Assembly (NCBI RefSeq): GCF_000241265.1 | Contig: NZ_BAEE01000011.1 | Coordinates: 1 to 64,000, forward strand | DNA length: 64,000 bases | Source: Gordonia araii NBRC 100433 | GTDB lineage: Bacteria > Actinomycetota > Actinomycetes > Mycobacteriales > Mycobacteriaceae | Direction: 5' to 3' | Shown: positions 7,136-15,173 of the stretch, piece after piece | Numbering within the stretch: the first letter of the stretch is position 1 | Layout: every line of letters begins with the position of its first letter | Translations under genes and position numbers: made by a program | The notes under the pieces: generated by a model | Told to the model about the DNA's origin: nothing | Seen by the model: only the letters and a program-made list of their open reading frames with translations | Databases searched by the model: none

Positions 7136-8406
7136 CCACTCTGGAATTCCCCGCGGACGTCCGCGACCGTGAGAAGCCCCCGGTCGTCGGCCGTCTCGTC
7201 GACCAGTTCGAGCGCGGACTCGACGCGCCGATCTGTCTGACCTGGGAGTTGACCTACGCCTGCAACCTCGCCTGCGTGCACTGCCTCTCGTCGTCGGGCA
7301 AGCGCGACCCGCGCGAGCTGTCCACCGAGCAATGCAAGGCGATCATCGACGAGCTGCAGCGCATGCAGGTGTTCTACGTCAACATCGGCGGCGGCGAGCC
7401 GACCGTGCGCCCGGATTTCTGGGAACTCGTCGACTACGCCACCAGCCACCAGGTCGGCGTGAAGTTCTCGACCAACGGCCTGCGCATCACGCCCGACGTG
7501 GCCGCGCGCTTGGCGGCGTCGGATTATGTCGACGTCCAGATCTCGCTCGACGGCGCCACCGCCGAGGTCAACGACGCGGTGCGCGGCCCCGGATCCTTCG
7601 ACATGGCCGTCCGCGCGTTGGAGAATCTGCGCGACGCGGGCTTCGCCGACGCCAAGATCAGCGTCGTCATGACCCGGCACAACGTCGCACAGCTCGACGA
7701 GTTCAAAGCGCTGGCCGACCGGTACAACGCGACGCTGCGCATCACGCGGATGCGCCCGTCGGGCCGCGGTGCCGACGTGTGGGACGACCTGCACCCGCTG
7801 CCGCACCAGCAGCGCGAGCTGTACGACTGGCTCGTCGCGCACGGCGACCGTGTGCTCACCGGTGACTCCTTCTTCCACCTCTCGGCGTTCTCGTCAGGCG
7901 CCGGCAGCGGCCTGCCCGGCCTGAACCTGTGCGGCGCCGGTCGCGTGGTCTGCCTGATCGACCCGGTCGGCGACGTCTACGCCTGCCCGTTCGCGATTCA
8001 CGAGAACTTCCTCGCCGGCAATATCGCCACCGACGGCGGGTTCCAGGAGATCTGGCAGCGTTCGGCGCTGTTCACCTCGTTGCGCGAACCGCAGAGCGCC
8101 GGTGCGTGCGCGTCGTGCAACCACTTCGACGCGTGCCGAGGCGGGTGCATGGCGGCGAAGTTCTTCACCGGGCTGCCGTTGGACGGGCCGGACCCCGAAT
8201 GCGTGCAGGGCTACGGCGAGCAACTGCTCGCCGGTGAGCGCACCAAGCCGACCGCGAACAAAGATCACTCGCGCGGCGTGCCGCTCACGCTGATGACCCG
8301 GCCACCGGAGCAGCCGCCCGCTCGGGGCTGCGACGAGAACCCGCTTGCGGGATTCCTGCCGACGACGGCGACGGGCTGCTCGTCGTCGTCCTGCAGCACC
8401 TGTTGA
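7132..8406 (+). CDS. mftC: Mycofactocin radical SAM maturase
   Basis: A 424-aa radical SAM/SPASM enzyme. The [4Fe-4S]-SAM motif is CNLACVHC (Cys44, Cys48, Cys51), followed by the GGGEPT motif and, in the C-terminal part, a SPASM cluster region (CGAGRVVCLIDPVGDVYACPF and CASCNHFDACRGGC). MftC oxidatively decarboxylates the C-terminal Tyr of MftA and then forms the Val-Tyr C-C bond. The tail is unusually Cys/Ser rich (TGCSSSSCSTC). GTG at 7132 overlaps the mftB stop. Confidence 0.96.
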   Translation: MTTLEFPADVRDREKPPVVGRLVDQFERGLDAPICLTWELTYACNLACVHCLSSSGKRDPRELSTEQCKAIIDELQRMQVFYVNIGGGEPTVRPDFWELVDYATSHQVGVKFSTNGLRITPDVAARLAASDYVDVQISLDGATAEVNDAVRGPGSFDMAVRALENLRDAGFADAKISVVMTRHNVAQLDEFKALADRYNATLRITRMRPSGRGADVWDDLHPLPHQQRELYDWLVAHGDRVLTGDSFFHLSAFSSGAGSGLPGLNLCGAGRVVCLIDPVGDVYACPFAIHENFLAGNIATDGGFQEIWQRSALFTSLREPQSAGACASCNHFDACRGGCMAAKFFTGLPLDGPDPECVQGYGEQLLAGERTKPTANKDHSRGVPLTLMTRPPEQPPARGCDENPLAGFLPTTATGCSSSSCSTC

Positions 8407-8439
8407 TTCCCCGCCAACCGCACATCCCGAGGAGTACCC

Positions 8440-9657
8440 GTGTCCAAGTTCGCCGAGCTCATGGAGCGCAACCCGTGGCGCCGCAACCCGTGGTTCGAGA
8501 CCGTCGGGGAGGCGCAGCGCCGGGCTCAGAAGCGACTGCCCAAGACGGTGTACTCGTCGCTGGTCGCGGGCACGCAGGCCGGCATCACCGTCACCGATAA
8601 CGTCGAGGCGTTCAACGAGCTGGGTTTCGCCCCGCATGTCGTCGGCGCGACGCCGGAACGCAACCTCACCACGACGGTGATGGGGCAGGAGATCTCCTTC
8701 CCGGTGCTGATCTCGCCCACCGGGGTGCAGGCGGTCGACCCCGACGGTGAGGTGGCCGTCGCGCGCGCGGCCGCCAACCGCGGGACCGCGATGGGCCTGT
8801 CGAGCTTTGCTTCCAAGCCCGTCGAAGAGGTCACCGCCGTCAACGACAAGATCTTCTTTCAGATCTACTGGCTGGGCAGCCGCGAGGACATCCTCGCCCG
8901 CGCCCAGCGCGCCAAGGAAGCCGGCTGCAAGGGCTTGATCGTCACGACCGACTGGGTGTTCAACGTCGGCCGGGACTGGGGCAGCCCGGAGATCCCCGAG
9001 AAGGTCGACGTGCGGGCGGTCGCCAAGCTGGCGCCGGAAATTATCACCAAGCCGCGCTACGCGATGAGCTGGTTCCGCGACGGCAAGCTGATCATCCCGG
9101 ACCTGTCGGCGCCGAACATCGCCCACAAGGGCGAAGACGGACCGACGTTCTTCGACGTCTACGGCACCTGGATGAACACGCCGCCGCCCACCTGGGAAGA
9201 CCTGCAGTGGCTGCGCGAGCAGTGGGACGGGCCGTTCATGGTCAAGGGGATCACGCGGCTCGACGACGCGAAGCGCGCCGTCGACATCGGCGCGTCCGCG
9301 ATCTCGGTGTCGAACCACGGCGGCAACAACCTCGACGGCACGCCCGCGACGATCCGCGTGCTGGGCCCGATCGCCGACGCGGTCGGGAACGACGTCGAGG
9401 TCCTGCTCGACGGCGGCATCCGTCGCGGCAGCGATGTCGTCAAGGCGCTGGCCCTCGGGGCGAAGGCCGTCATGATCGGCCGCGCGTACCTGTGGGGTCT
9501 CGCCGCGAACGGGCAGGCCGGCGTCGAGAACGTCCTCGACCTGCTGCGGATGGGCATCGACTCGTCACTCATGGGACTCGGCAAGGACGACGTCGCGAAG
9601 CTCTCGCGCGACGACCTGATCATCCCGGACGGCTTCGAGCGAGAGTTCGGGAACTGA
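8440..9657 (+). CDS. mftD: Mycofactocin biosynthesis FMN-dependent oxidase
   Basis: A 405-aa member of the FMN-dependent alpha-hydroxy-acid dehydrogenase family (TIM barrel). Visible motifs are the active-site VSNHGGNNLDG, LLDGGIRRGSDVVKALALGAKAVMIGR and the N-terminal NPWRRNPWFETVGEAQRRAQKRLPK typical of MftD. MftD oxidatively deaminates the AHDP intermediate to give the redox-active alpha-keto amide of premycofactocin. Start GTG 8440, 33 bases after mftC. The gene order after mftD departs from the usual mftDEF run. Confidence 0.94.
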   Translation: MSKFAELMERNPWRRNPWFETVGEAQRRAQKRLPKTVYSSLVAGTQAGITVTDNVEAFNELGFAPHVVGATPERNLTTTVMGQEISFPVLISPTGVQAVDPDGEVAVARAAANRGTAMGLSSFASKPVEEVTAVNDKIFFQIYWLGSREDILARAQRAKEAGCKGLIVTTDWVFNVGRDWGSPEIPEKVDVRAVAKLAPEIITKPRYAMSWFRDGKLIIPDLSAPNIAHKGEDGPTFFDVYGTWMNTPPPTWEDLQWLREQWDGPFMVKGITRLDDAKRAVDIGASAISVSNHGGNNLDGTPATIRVLGPIADAVGNDVEVLLDGGIRRGSDVVKALALGAKAVMIGRAYLWGLAANGQAGVENVLDLLRMGIDSSLMGLGKDDVAKLSRDDLIIPDGFEREFGN

Positions 9658-9659
9658 TC

Positions 9660-10157
9660 ATGCGCTATCGGGATCTGCCCACCGTCGAAGTCGAGGCGAA
9701 GATCGCTGCGCCGCCGGAGCAGGTGTGGCCGGTGGTCACCGACATCACGCTGCCCGTCGAACCGGCCGGCGAGTTGTACGACGCACAGTGGATCGGAGGG
9801 GCCGTCGCTCCGGCCGTCGACGCACAGTTCGTCGGCCGCAACCGCAGTGATTTCGTCGGCGAGTGGGAGACGGTGTGCACGGTGATCGACCTCGAGCCCG
9901 GTCGGCGCTGGGTGTGGAGCGTCGGTGCGGCCGACATGGAGCCGTGGGCGCAGTGGGGGTTCGAGGTGGACCCGTCCCGGGACGGGTCGGTCGTGCGTCA
10001 GTTCGCCCGGATTGGGCTAGGTTGGTCGCCGCTCAAAGGTGCGATAGACGCCTCGCCGGAGAAGGAAGGCCGGATCATCGCGGGACGGATGGCGGTTCTG
10101 CGCGAGGCGATGACGGCCAATCTGGAGGAAGTGCGCCGGCGCTGCGAGGCCGGCTGA
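9660..10157 (+). CDS. SRPBCC family protein
   Basis: A 165-aa helix-grip protein. VEVEAKIAAPPEQVWPVVTDITLPVE is the usual N-terminal strand of the SRPBCC (polyketide cyclase/START-like) superfamily, and the C-terminal long helix ends in AMTANLEEVRRRCE. ATG 9660 is two bases from the mftD stop, so the gene is in the same transcript. The ligand is unknown. It is the first of the genes that separate mftD from mftE. Confidence 0.75.
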   Translation: MRYRDLPTVEVEAKIAAPPEQVWPVVTDITLPVEPAGELYDAQWIGGAVAPAVDAQFVGRNRSDFVGEWETVCTVIDLEPGRRWVWSVGAADMEPWAQWGFEVDPSRDGSVVRQFARIGLGWSPLKGAIDASPEKEGRIIAGRMAVLREAMTANLEEVRRRCEAG

Positions 10158-10163
10158 ACCGGC

Positions 10164-10703
10164 ATGACGACGCAGACTGTGCGGCCGCTGCGCGCCGACG
10201 ACGAGCTTCGGTTGCGCGCGGAGCCGTTCACCTACGAGCAGGTGGGGCAGACGGCCGTCGGTCCGGTTGCCGGGTACCGCTGGTTCGAGAAGTCGGCCGT
10301 GCTGCGGCGCCGCGATTTCGAGCAGGCGGCCGCCGACGTGATGCGCTGGCAGATCCAGGCCCGGTCGGGTCTGCGTGTCTGGACTTCCGACTCGCCGCTG
10401 CGGGCGGGCACGGTGATGTTCATGCGTCTCGGGCCCGGTCCGCTGTCGCTGCGCATTCCCTGCCGCGTCGTCTACGTCATCGATGAGCCCGATCTCCGGG
10501 GATTCGGCTACGGCACGCTGCCCGGGCACCCGGAGACCGGAGAAGAGCGGTTCGAGCTCCGTCGGCTTCCCGGCGGCGAGTTGTCGGTGACCATATCGGC
10601 CTTCTCCCGCCCCGACACGATGATCGCCAAGGCCGGCGGGCCGGTGTCGCGGCGGGTACAGGACTACATGACGGACCGGTACCTGCGGGCGCTCGACCGA
10701 TAG
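10164..10703 (+). CDS. DUF1990 family protein
   Basis: A 179-aa protein matching DUF1990: FTYEQVGQT near the N-terminus, GYRWFEKSAVL, FMRLGPGPLSLRIPCRVVYVIDEP, RGFGYGTLPGHPETGEERF and a C-terminal RVQDYMTDRYLRAL. The family also has an SRPBCC-like fold and no settled function. It lies six bases after the SRPBCC gene and is probably co-transcribed with it and mftD. It converges on vapC. Confidence 0.8.
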   Translation: MTTQTVRPLRADDELRLRAEPFTYEQVGQTAVGPVAGYRWFEKSAVLRRRDFEQAAADVMRWQIQARSGLRVWTSDSPLRAGTVMFMRLGPGPLSLRIPCRVVYVIDEPDLRGFGYGTLPGHPETGEERFELRRLPGGELSVTISAFSRPDTMIAKAGGPVSRRVQDYMTDRYLRALDR

Positions 10704-10721
10704 CGCTGTCGCCTGCCGCGA

Positions 10722-11102
10722 TCAACACCCGACGACGTTCACCCCGCGGTTTCGTGCGACCTCGCCGAGACGTCGATCGAAGGTGGCGAGGGAGGAGGCT
10801 TCCCGCTCTGCGGCGACCAAGACGCAGCAGTCGGGCATCTTCAGTCCGGTGGCAGCGCGAATCCGCGCGAGTTCGACCGGCTCGCCCGGTGCGTGTGACA
10901 CCTGCTCGATCCCGAGCTTCTCGATGACCTCGAGGGTCTGTGATTCCGTCCCCGACCGTGCGGGATGGACCAAAACCTCGGCTAGCGACAACGGGTGTAT
11001 GGCCAGTCGCTCCTCGGTGTCGAGGATCTCGAGTGCTGCCTCCGCGTGAGGGTCTTCGACGCCGAGATGGGCGATCAGGATCGCCGCGTCGAGGACGATC
11101 AT
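10722..11102 (-). CDS. PIN-domain ribonuclease toxin (VapC-like)
   Basis: A 126-aa PIN domain with the acidic residues expected for Mg-dependent RNase activity: Asp in MIVLDAAILI, Glu in LSLAEVLVHP, Asp in LKMPDCCVLVAA and Asp in ATFDRRLG. The start is ATG at 11102, overlapping the stop of the upstream antitoxin gene by four bases; the long upstream extension of the frame is a shadow. Known VapC toxins cut tRNA or rRNA and are neutralised by the adjacent antitoxin. Confidence 0.85.
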   Translation of the reverse strand: MIVLDAAILIAHLGVEDPHAEAALEILDTEERLAIHPLSLAEVLVHPARSGTESQTLEVIEKLGIEQVSHAPGEPVELARIRAATGLKMPDCCVLVAAEREASSLATFDRRLGEVARNRGVNVVGC

Positions 11103-11356
11103 TCGGGCCAGTCCTCGCGGAGTTCCTCCAGGTATCGATGCGGGTAGGGGACGGTGCCCTGGGTCTGCCGCAACAGGCGTCGCCGAGCAGACCGCCGGGC
11201 CTCGCCCGACGCCTCGAGCGCTTCGGCGCCGCGGGCCATCAAGCGGACGATCAGCTCCGCGCGCGGAACACCGGGCCACTCGCGCTCGGCGACGGCCAGG
11301 GACTCCGCGACAGTCGGCGTCTGAGTGACCTGGATGCGTTTGAGGGCGGTGGGCAT
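11099..11356 (-). CDS. VapB-like antitoxin
   Basis: An 85-aa protein starting MPTALKRIQVTQTPTV, with an N-terminal beta strand plus helices as in ribbon-helix-helix antitoxins and a C-terminal segment ending HRYLEELREDWPE. It precedes and overlaps the PIN toxin gene, the standard order. A perfect 9-bp dyad lies eight bases upstream of its start. The upstream extension of this frame into the SDR gene is a shadow. The exact antitoxin subfamily is not recognised. Confidence 0.78.
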   Translation of the reverse strand: MPTALKRIQVTQTPTVAESLAVAEREWPGVPRAELIVRLMARGAEALEASGEARRSARRRLLRQTQGTVPYPHRYLEELREDWPE

Positions 11357-11363
11357 AACCTGA

Positions 11364-11392
11364 GTGTACCACTGCTGAATAAGGTGGTACAC
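11364..11392. promoter_or_regulatory. Toxin-antitoxin operator dyad
   Basis: GTGTACCAC (11364-11372) and GTGGTACAC (11384-11392) are exact inverted repeats with an 11-base spacer, immediately upstream of the antitoxin start at 11356. This is the usual place for autoregulation by an antitoxin-toxin complex. It also lies 27 bases from the KstR-like motif of the divergent SDR gene. Confidence 0.7.
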
Positions 11393-11418
11393 CGGTCTGT
11401 TGCTTGCCTGCCGCAAAC

Positions 11419-11432
11419 TAGAACGTGTTACA
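11419..11432. promoter_or_regulatory. KstR-type operator upstream of the mycofactocin-type SDR
   Basis: TAGAACGTGTTACA fits TnnAACnnGTTnnA, with one half imperfect compared with the site at 5952; the first 11 bases are identical to that site. It ends eight bases before the SDR start codon. No ribosome binding site is visible in that short gap, so the SDR may be made from a leaderless transcript whose promoter overlaps this operator. Confidence 0.55.
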
Positions 11433-11440
11433 GTTCCCGC

Positions 11441-12241
11441 ATGGGACAGTTCGACGGCCAGGTCGTCTACATCACCGGTATCGCCCGAGGTCAAGGGCGC
11501 AATCATGCGGTTCGATTCGCCGCGGAGGGCGCGTCGATCATCGGCTTGGATATCGCGACGAAGGTCGCCGACCACCAGACCTATCCGACGGCGACCGAGG
11601 CCGATCTCGCCGAGACGGTCCGGCTCGTGGAGGAGGCCGGCGGCAAGATCCTCGCGCGCCAGGGCGACACCCGTGATCTCGCCGTTCAGCAGCAGCTCGT
11701 CGCCGAGGGCATCGAGACGTTCGGGCGTATCGACCACGTCGTCGCCAACGCGGGCATCCTCACCTGGGGCCTGACGTGGGAGCTGACCGAGGAGCAGTTC
11801 ACCGACGTGGTCGACGTGAACCTCGTGGGCACGTGGAAGACGCTCAAAGCCGTCGTCCCGCCGATGATCGAAGCCCGCAACGGCGGGTCGATCACCATCA
11901 TCTCGTCCACCGCGGGACTCAAGGCGATGCCGGCGCAGTCGTCGTACTCGGCGTCGAAGTTCGGGCTGCGCGGCCTCGCCCAGTCGGCGGCGAAAGAACT
12001 CGGCAGCAAGCGCATTCGGGTCAACACCGTGCATCCCTACGCGGTGAACACCCCGATGGGCGTGGAGGACTCGGAGGCGTTCAAGGCCTTCGAGACCTTC
12101 GGCGAGCACTTCCCGTCGATGATGAACCACTACCCGGTGGCTACTCTCGACGACCTTTCCGACGCGGTGCTCTACCTCGCGAGCGCCAAGGCGGTCACCG
12201 GCGCGGAGTTCCAGATCGATATGGGCAGCTCAAAGGTATAG
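11441..12241 (+). CDS. Mycofactocin-coupled SDR family oxidoreductase
   Basis: A 266-aa short-chain dehydrogenase. The nucleotide motif is TGIARGQGRNHA, with the ARGQGRxHA wording and neighbouring insertion typical of the SDR subgroup whose tightly held NAD is recycled by mycofactocin (carveol-dehydrogenase-like). The catalytic segment is SSYSASKFG (YxxxK), preceded by ISSTAG, and HPYAVNTPM follows. A KstR-like site at its start suggests a sterol or related alcohol substrate; this is inference. ATG 11441 is the only sensible start. Confidence 0.82.
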   Translation: MGQFDGQVVYITGIARGQGRNHAVRFAAEGASIIGLDIATKVADHQTYPTATEADLAETVRLVEEAGGKILARQGDTRDLAVQQQLVAEGIETFGRIDHVVANAGILTWGLTWELTEEQFTDVVDVNLVGTWKTLKAVVPPMIEARNGGSITIISSTAGLKAMPAQSSYSASKFGLRGLAQSAAKELGSKRIRVNTVHPYAVNTPMGVEDSEAFKAFETFGEHFPSMMNHYPVATLDDLSDAVLYLASAKAVTGAEFQIDMGSSKV

Positions 12242-12298
12242 CCGATCCAAAAGGCGGCAACCCCAAGGCGTCGCCCCGACCCCCGCGCCGGCGACACG

Positions 12299-12625
12299 CT
12301 ATCCCTCCCGGATCGTCATCGACGCGATCTTGTCGCCGTCGACGACGAAGGTGAACCTGCTCAGCCCGTTCGCCCAGCTGCTGCGCCAGTCCGCGACCAC
12401 GGTCGTGGAGTCGCCGGTCGTGGTCGCCTCGGCGACCGTCATGGTGCCCTTGGCTCCGATGAACTCTTTGTCGCTCCAGCCCTTGATGGCGTCGCGGCCG
12501 GTGAAGATCCGGCCCCAGTCGTCGACGAATCCCTCCTCGGTGAAGGCGTCGAGGAAGGCCTGCTCGTCGTGCCGGTTGACCGCCTCGATAAACAAGGTCA
12601 CGGGTTCGGGCGTCGTCGTGCTCAT
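12299..12625 (-). CDS. NTF2-like / SnoaL-like small protein
   Basis: A 108-aa protein: VTLFIEAVNRHDEQAFLDAFTEEGFVDDWGRIFTGRDAIKGW is the standard opening of the nuclear transport factor 2-like (SnoaL/ketosteroid-isomerase-like) fold, ending in a strand-rich SRFTFVVDGDKIASM. Start ATG 12625; an in-frame upstream extension overlaps the neighbouring SDR gene and lacks family similarity. It follows the SDR gene at 12652 by 26 bases on the same strand, so the two form an operon. The substrate is unknown. Confidence 0.78.
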   Translation of the reverse strand: MSTTTPEPVTLFIEAVNRHDEQAFLDAFTEEGFVDDWGRIFTGRDAIKGWSDKEFIGAKGTMTVAEATTTGDSTTVVADWRSSWANGLSRFTFVVDGDKIASMTIREG

Positions 12626-12651
12626 GGGTAATCCCTTCGGTTGTTCGTCCG

Positions 12652-13407
12652 TCAGCGAGTGGTGTAGCCGCCGTTGGCGAAAATCGTCTGACCGGTGATC
12701 CACCAGCCGTCCGTGGCCAGGAAGGTCACGATCGGCGCGATGTCCTCGATCTGCGTCAACTGTCCTCCCATTCCCTGCGACTTGTGGAACTCCACTCGTT
12801 CCGGTGTCTCCTGACCGTAGAAGAACGGCGTGTCCATCGGTCCGGGGGCGATGGCCGTCACCGAGATGCCGCGCGGCGCGAACTCCTTCGCCGCGGCTCG
12901 GGTGAAGTGCTCCACGGGGCTCTTTCCGCCGGCATAGGTGGAGTAGCCGTCGGTGAAGGCCCCGAGCAGCGACGTGACGATCGTGACGATCTTGCCGTCG
13001 TCAGCCAGGTTGCGGCCGGCCTCCTTGATGAAGAAGTACGCGGCTTTGCTGTTGATGTCGAACATCGAGTCGTACTCCTCCTCGGTGGTCTCGACGATCG
13101 GCTTCCGCAGCACCTTGCCGACGGTGTTCACGGCGACGTCGACCGATCCCAGTGCCGACGACGCGTCGGCGAACAGCCGCTCGACGTTCTCCGGGACGGT
13201 CAGGTCGCCGGCCAGGATGACGGCCTTGCCTCCTTGTGACCGGACGCGTTCGGCGGTCTCCTCTGCCTGGGCGGCCGATTCGGGCGAGTTGTAGTGCAAC
13301 GCCACATTGGCCCCCTGCGCCGCGGCGAGCTGGCTGACCAGGCCGCCGAGGTTCTTCGCGCCTCCGGCGATCAAGACGTTCTTTCCATTGAGTGAGCGAG
13401 TGCTCAT
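12652..13407 (-). CDS. SDR family oxidoreductase
   Basis: A 251-aa classical SDR. Nucleotide binding is at IAGGAKNLGGLVSQLAAAQGANVALHY, NAG-equivalent VNTVGKVL, catalytic segment STYAGGKSPVEHF (YxxxK), and C-terminal GQTIFANGGYTTR. It starts opposite a TetR gene across a 70-base gap holding an operator-like dyad, so it is the probable target of that regulator together with the downstream NTF2-like gene. The substrate cannot be read from the sequence. Confidence 0.85.
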   Translation of the reverse strand: MSTRSLNGKNVLIAGGAKNLGGLVSQLAAAQGANVALHYNSPESAAQAEETAERVRSQGGKAVILAGDLTVPENVERLFADASSALGSVDVAVNTVGKVLRKPIVETTEEEYDSMFDINSKAAYFFIKEAGRNLADDGKIVTIVTSLLGAFTDGYSTYAGGKSPVEHFTRAAAKEFAPRGISVTAIAPGPMDTPFFYGQETPERVEFHKSQGMGGQLTQIEDIAPIVTFLATDGWWITGQTIFANGGYTTR

Positions 13408-13436
13408 CGCTGTTCCCTCCTATGTAACGGTGATAT

Positions 13437-13465
13437 GTATACCTATAGCGGCGATACAGGTTTAC
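13437..13465. promoter_or_regulatory. Imperfect dyad between SDR and TetR genes
   Basis: The left arm GTATACCTATAG and the right arm, read in reverse GTAAACCTGTAT, pair over most positions around a short centre in the 70-base divergent gap. TetR regulators usually bind such sites between themselves and the divergent gene. It ends 12 bases before the TetR start. Confidence 0.45.
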
Positions 13466-13477
13466 TATAACGGAACT

Positions 13478-14170
13478 ATGGAGAAACCGACAAGCGATAC
13501 ACGGACGCGCCTGCTCGACGCGGCGGCCGAGCTCATCGCCGCAGCCCCCGGGGAGGAGTTCTCGCTGCGCGACGTGTGCGATCGCGCCGGCGTCAAGATG
13601 CCGACGCTCTATCACTTCTTCGGCAACAAGCAGGGCCTGACGGAAGCCGTCGTGGAGCGCGGTTTCGAGCAGTACGCCGCGACGAAAGCGCAGCGAGAAT
13701 CCAGCGGCGATCCGATCCAGGACATCCGGGACGGTTGGGACGCGCACGTGGAGTTCGGCTTGGCCAACCCGGGCGTCTACGCGCTGATGTACGGCACCGT
13801 CCGTCCGGGCGATCCCGCGCCGGCCCAGGCGAAGCCCACCGCGATGCTGCGGGAATTGGTCCGCCGGGCCGCCGAGCAGAACCGGCTGGTCGTGCCGGAG
13901 GAGCAGGCGGTCGGGCACATCCTGGCCGCCAACATCGGCGTGACGCTGCGCCAGATCATCCTGGCCCAGGCGGACCCGGAGCTGTCAGCGGCCATGCGCG
14001 ACGGCGTCATCGCGGCGATTACCGGGACACCCGACGTCGGTACGTCGGTGCCGCGCGAGGCGCTGCTCGTCACCCTAGATCACGCGGTGCGCAACCCGGC
14101 GATTCTCGGGTCTGCCGAGACGGCGCTGCTGGCCGATTGGCTGCAGCGCCTGGTCGATTCGCAGACCTGA
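13478..14170 (+). CDS. TetR/AcrR family regulator
   Basis: A 230-aa regulator: TRTRLLDAAAELIAAAPGEEFSLRD and VCDRAGVKMPTLYHFFGNKQGL form the N-terminal helix-turn-helix (residues about 6-55). The C-terminal domain is helical (YALMYGTVRPGDP, AVGHILAANIGVTL). ATG 13478 is chosen because upstream in-frame sequence overlaps the divergent SDR gene. It likely represses the SDR/NTF2 pair and itself. The effector is unknown. Confidence 0.85.
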   Translation: MEKPTSDTRTRLLDAAAELIAAAPGEEFSLRDVCDRAGVKMPTLYHFFGNKQGLTEAVVERGFEQYAATKAQRESSGDPIQDIRDGWDAHVEFGLANPGVYALMYGTVRPGDPAPAQAKPTAMLRELVRRAAEQNRLVVPEEQAVGHILAANIGVTLRQIILAQADPELSAAMRDGVIAAITGTPDVGTSVPREALLVTLDHAVRNPAILGSAETALLADWLQRLVDSQT

Positions 14171-14183
14171 GGGAGGCGGCGCT

Positions 14184-15110
14184 CTAACGCTGGAACTGAA
14201 GCACGTTGCCCAGGTCGGTGCCGACCGCGAATCGTTTGGGATCGTGCGGATGGGCGGCGACCGAGGTCACCGGCTGGCCGACCTGCACGCCGCAGAATCT
14301 TCCACTGCCCGCGTCGACGATGTAGAGCTGTCCGGTGCTCGATGCGACGGCGAGCCGATTTCTTCCGACGCGTGCGAGGTCGTCGAGGAATCCGGGAAGC
14401 GGGGCGGTGAGGTCCGCGGCGACGGTCGTCCTGGCCGGCTCGGAGACGGGTACCCGCAGGACGCGACCGGTGAGGCTGGTCGTCATCGTGACGTAGAGGT
14501 TGTCGCCGATGACCGCTACGCCGTTGATGCTCGTCCCGTTGACGGTCGCCGTCGGCCTCAGATTCTGCGGTGCCCGTGCCGACCACGCGTGATCGATGGT
14601 CCCGTTGCGACGCAACCGCACAACCCCGCGCCAGGTGTCGCCGACGTACCCGAAGCCGTCGTCGTCGAAGGCCAGTCCGTTGGGCAGGCCAAGGCCGCGT
14701 GCAAACACTCGTGCCACCGGTTTGGGCGACTTCGGGTCGAAACGGTAGATCACACCGCTGGTCGTCAAGCCGGGAAGGCTGCTGGTGAACGAGGTGACGT
14801 ACATCTGGCCGCCGGGTCCGGACCGCACGGCGCCCGGAAAGGGCACCGATACGCTGCCGACGACGCGTCCTGCGCGGTCCAGTCGTTGGACCGCGCTGCC
14901 CGCGGTGCGGGTCACCCACAACCGGCCGTCGGGGTCATAGCCGATGTTCTCGGCCCAATCGATCCCCGGAGTGCGGGGAGTCGAGGTCGCGATGAGCCGG
15001 ACCGACTCGCATGTCGACGCGGCTGCGGGTCCGGCCGTGGCGGATCCGGCGCCCGCTGCCATGCCCACGGCACACGCCGCGATCGCTGTACGTCGAATGA
15101 GGTTCCGCAC
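14184..15110 (-). CDS. Secreted SMP-30/NHL-type beta-propeller protein
   Basis: A 308-aa protein with a signal peptide (MRNLIRRTAIAACAVGMAAG, cleavage near AAAS). It is followed by repeated blades of the form IGYDPDGRLWVTRTAGSAVQRLD, GLPNGLAFDDDGFGYVGDTW, INGVAVIGDNLYVTM and NRLAVASSTGQLYIVD, as in SMP-30/gluconolactonase or strictosidine-synthase-like propellers. It may be an extracellular lactonase or a binding protein. Its start faces a TetR gene across 63 bases. Confidence 0.75.
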   Translation of the reverse strand: MRNLIRRTAIAACAVGMAAGAGSATAGPAAASTCESVRLIATSTPRTPGIDWAENIGYDPDGRLWVTRTAGSAVQRLDRAGRVVGSVSVPFPGAVRSGPGGQMYVTSFTSSLPGLTTSGVIYRFDPKSPKPVARVFARGLGLPNGLAFDDDGFGYVGDTWRGVVRLRRNGTIDHAWSARAPQNLRPTATVNGTSINGVAVIGDNLYVTMTTSLTGRVLRVPVSEPARTTVAADLTAPLPGFLDDLARVGRNRLAVASSTGQLYIVDAGSGRFCGVQVGQPVTSVAAHPHDPKRFAVGTDLGNVLQFQR

Positions 15111-15173
15111 CGTGTGCTGCCTTCCGTTGACTGGACTGCAGAATAGGCACGCGCCGCCATATTATGCAACACT

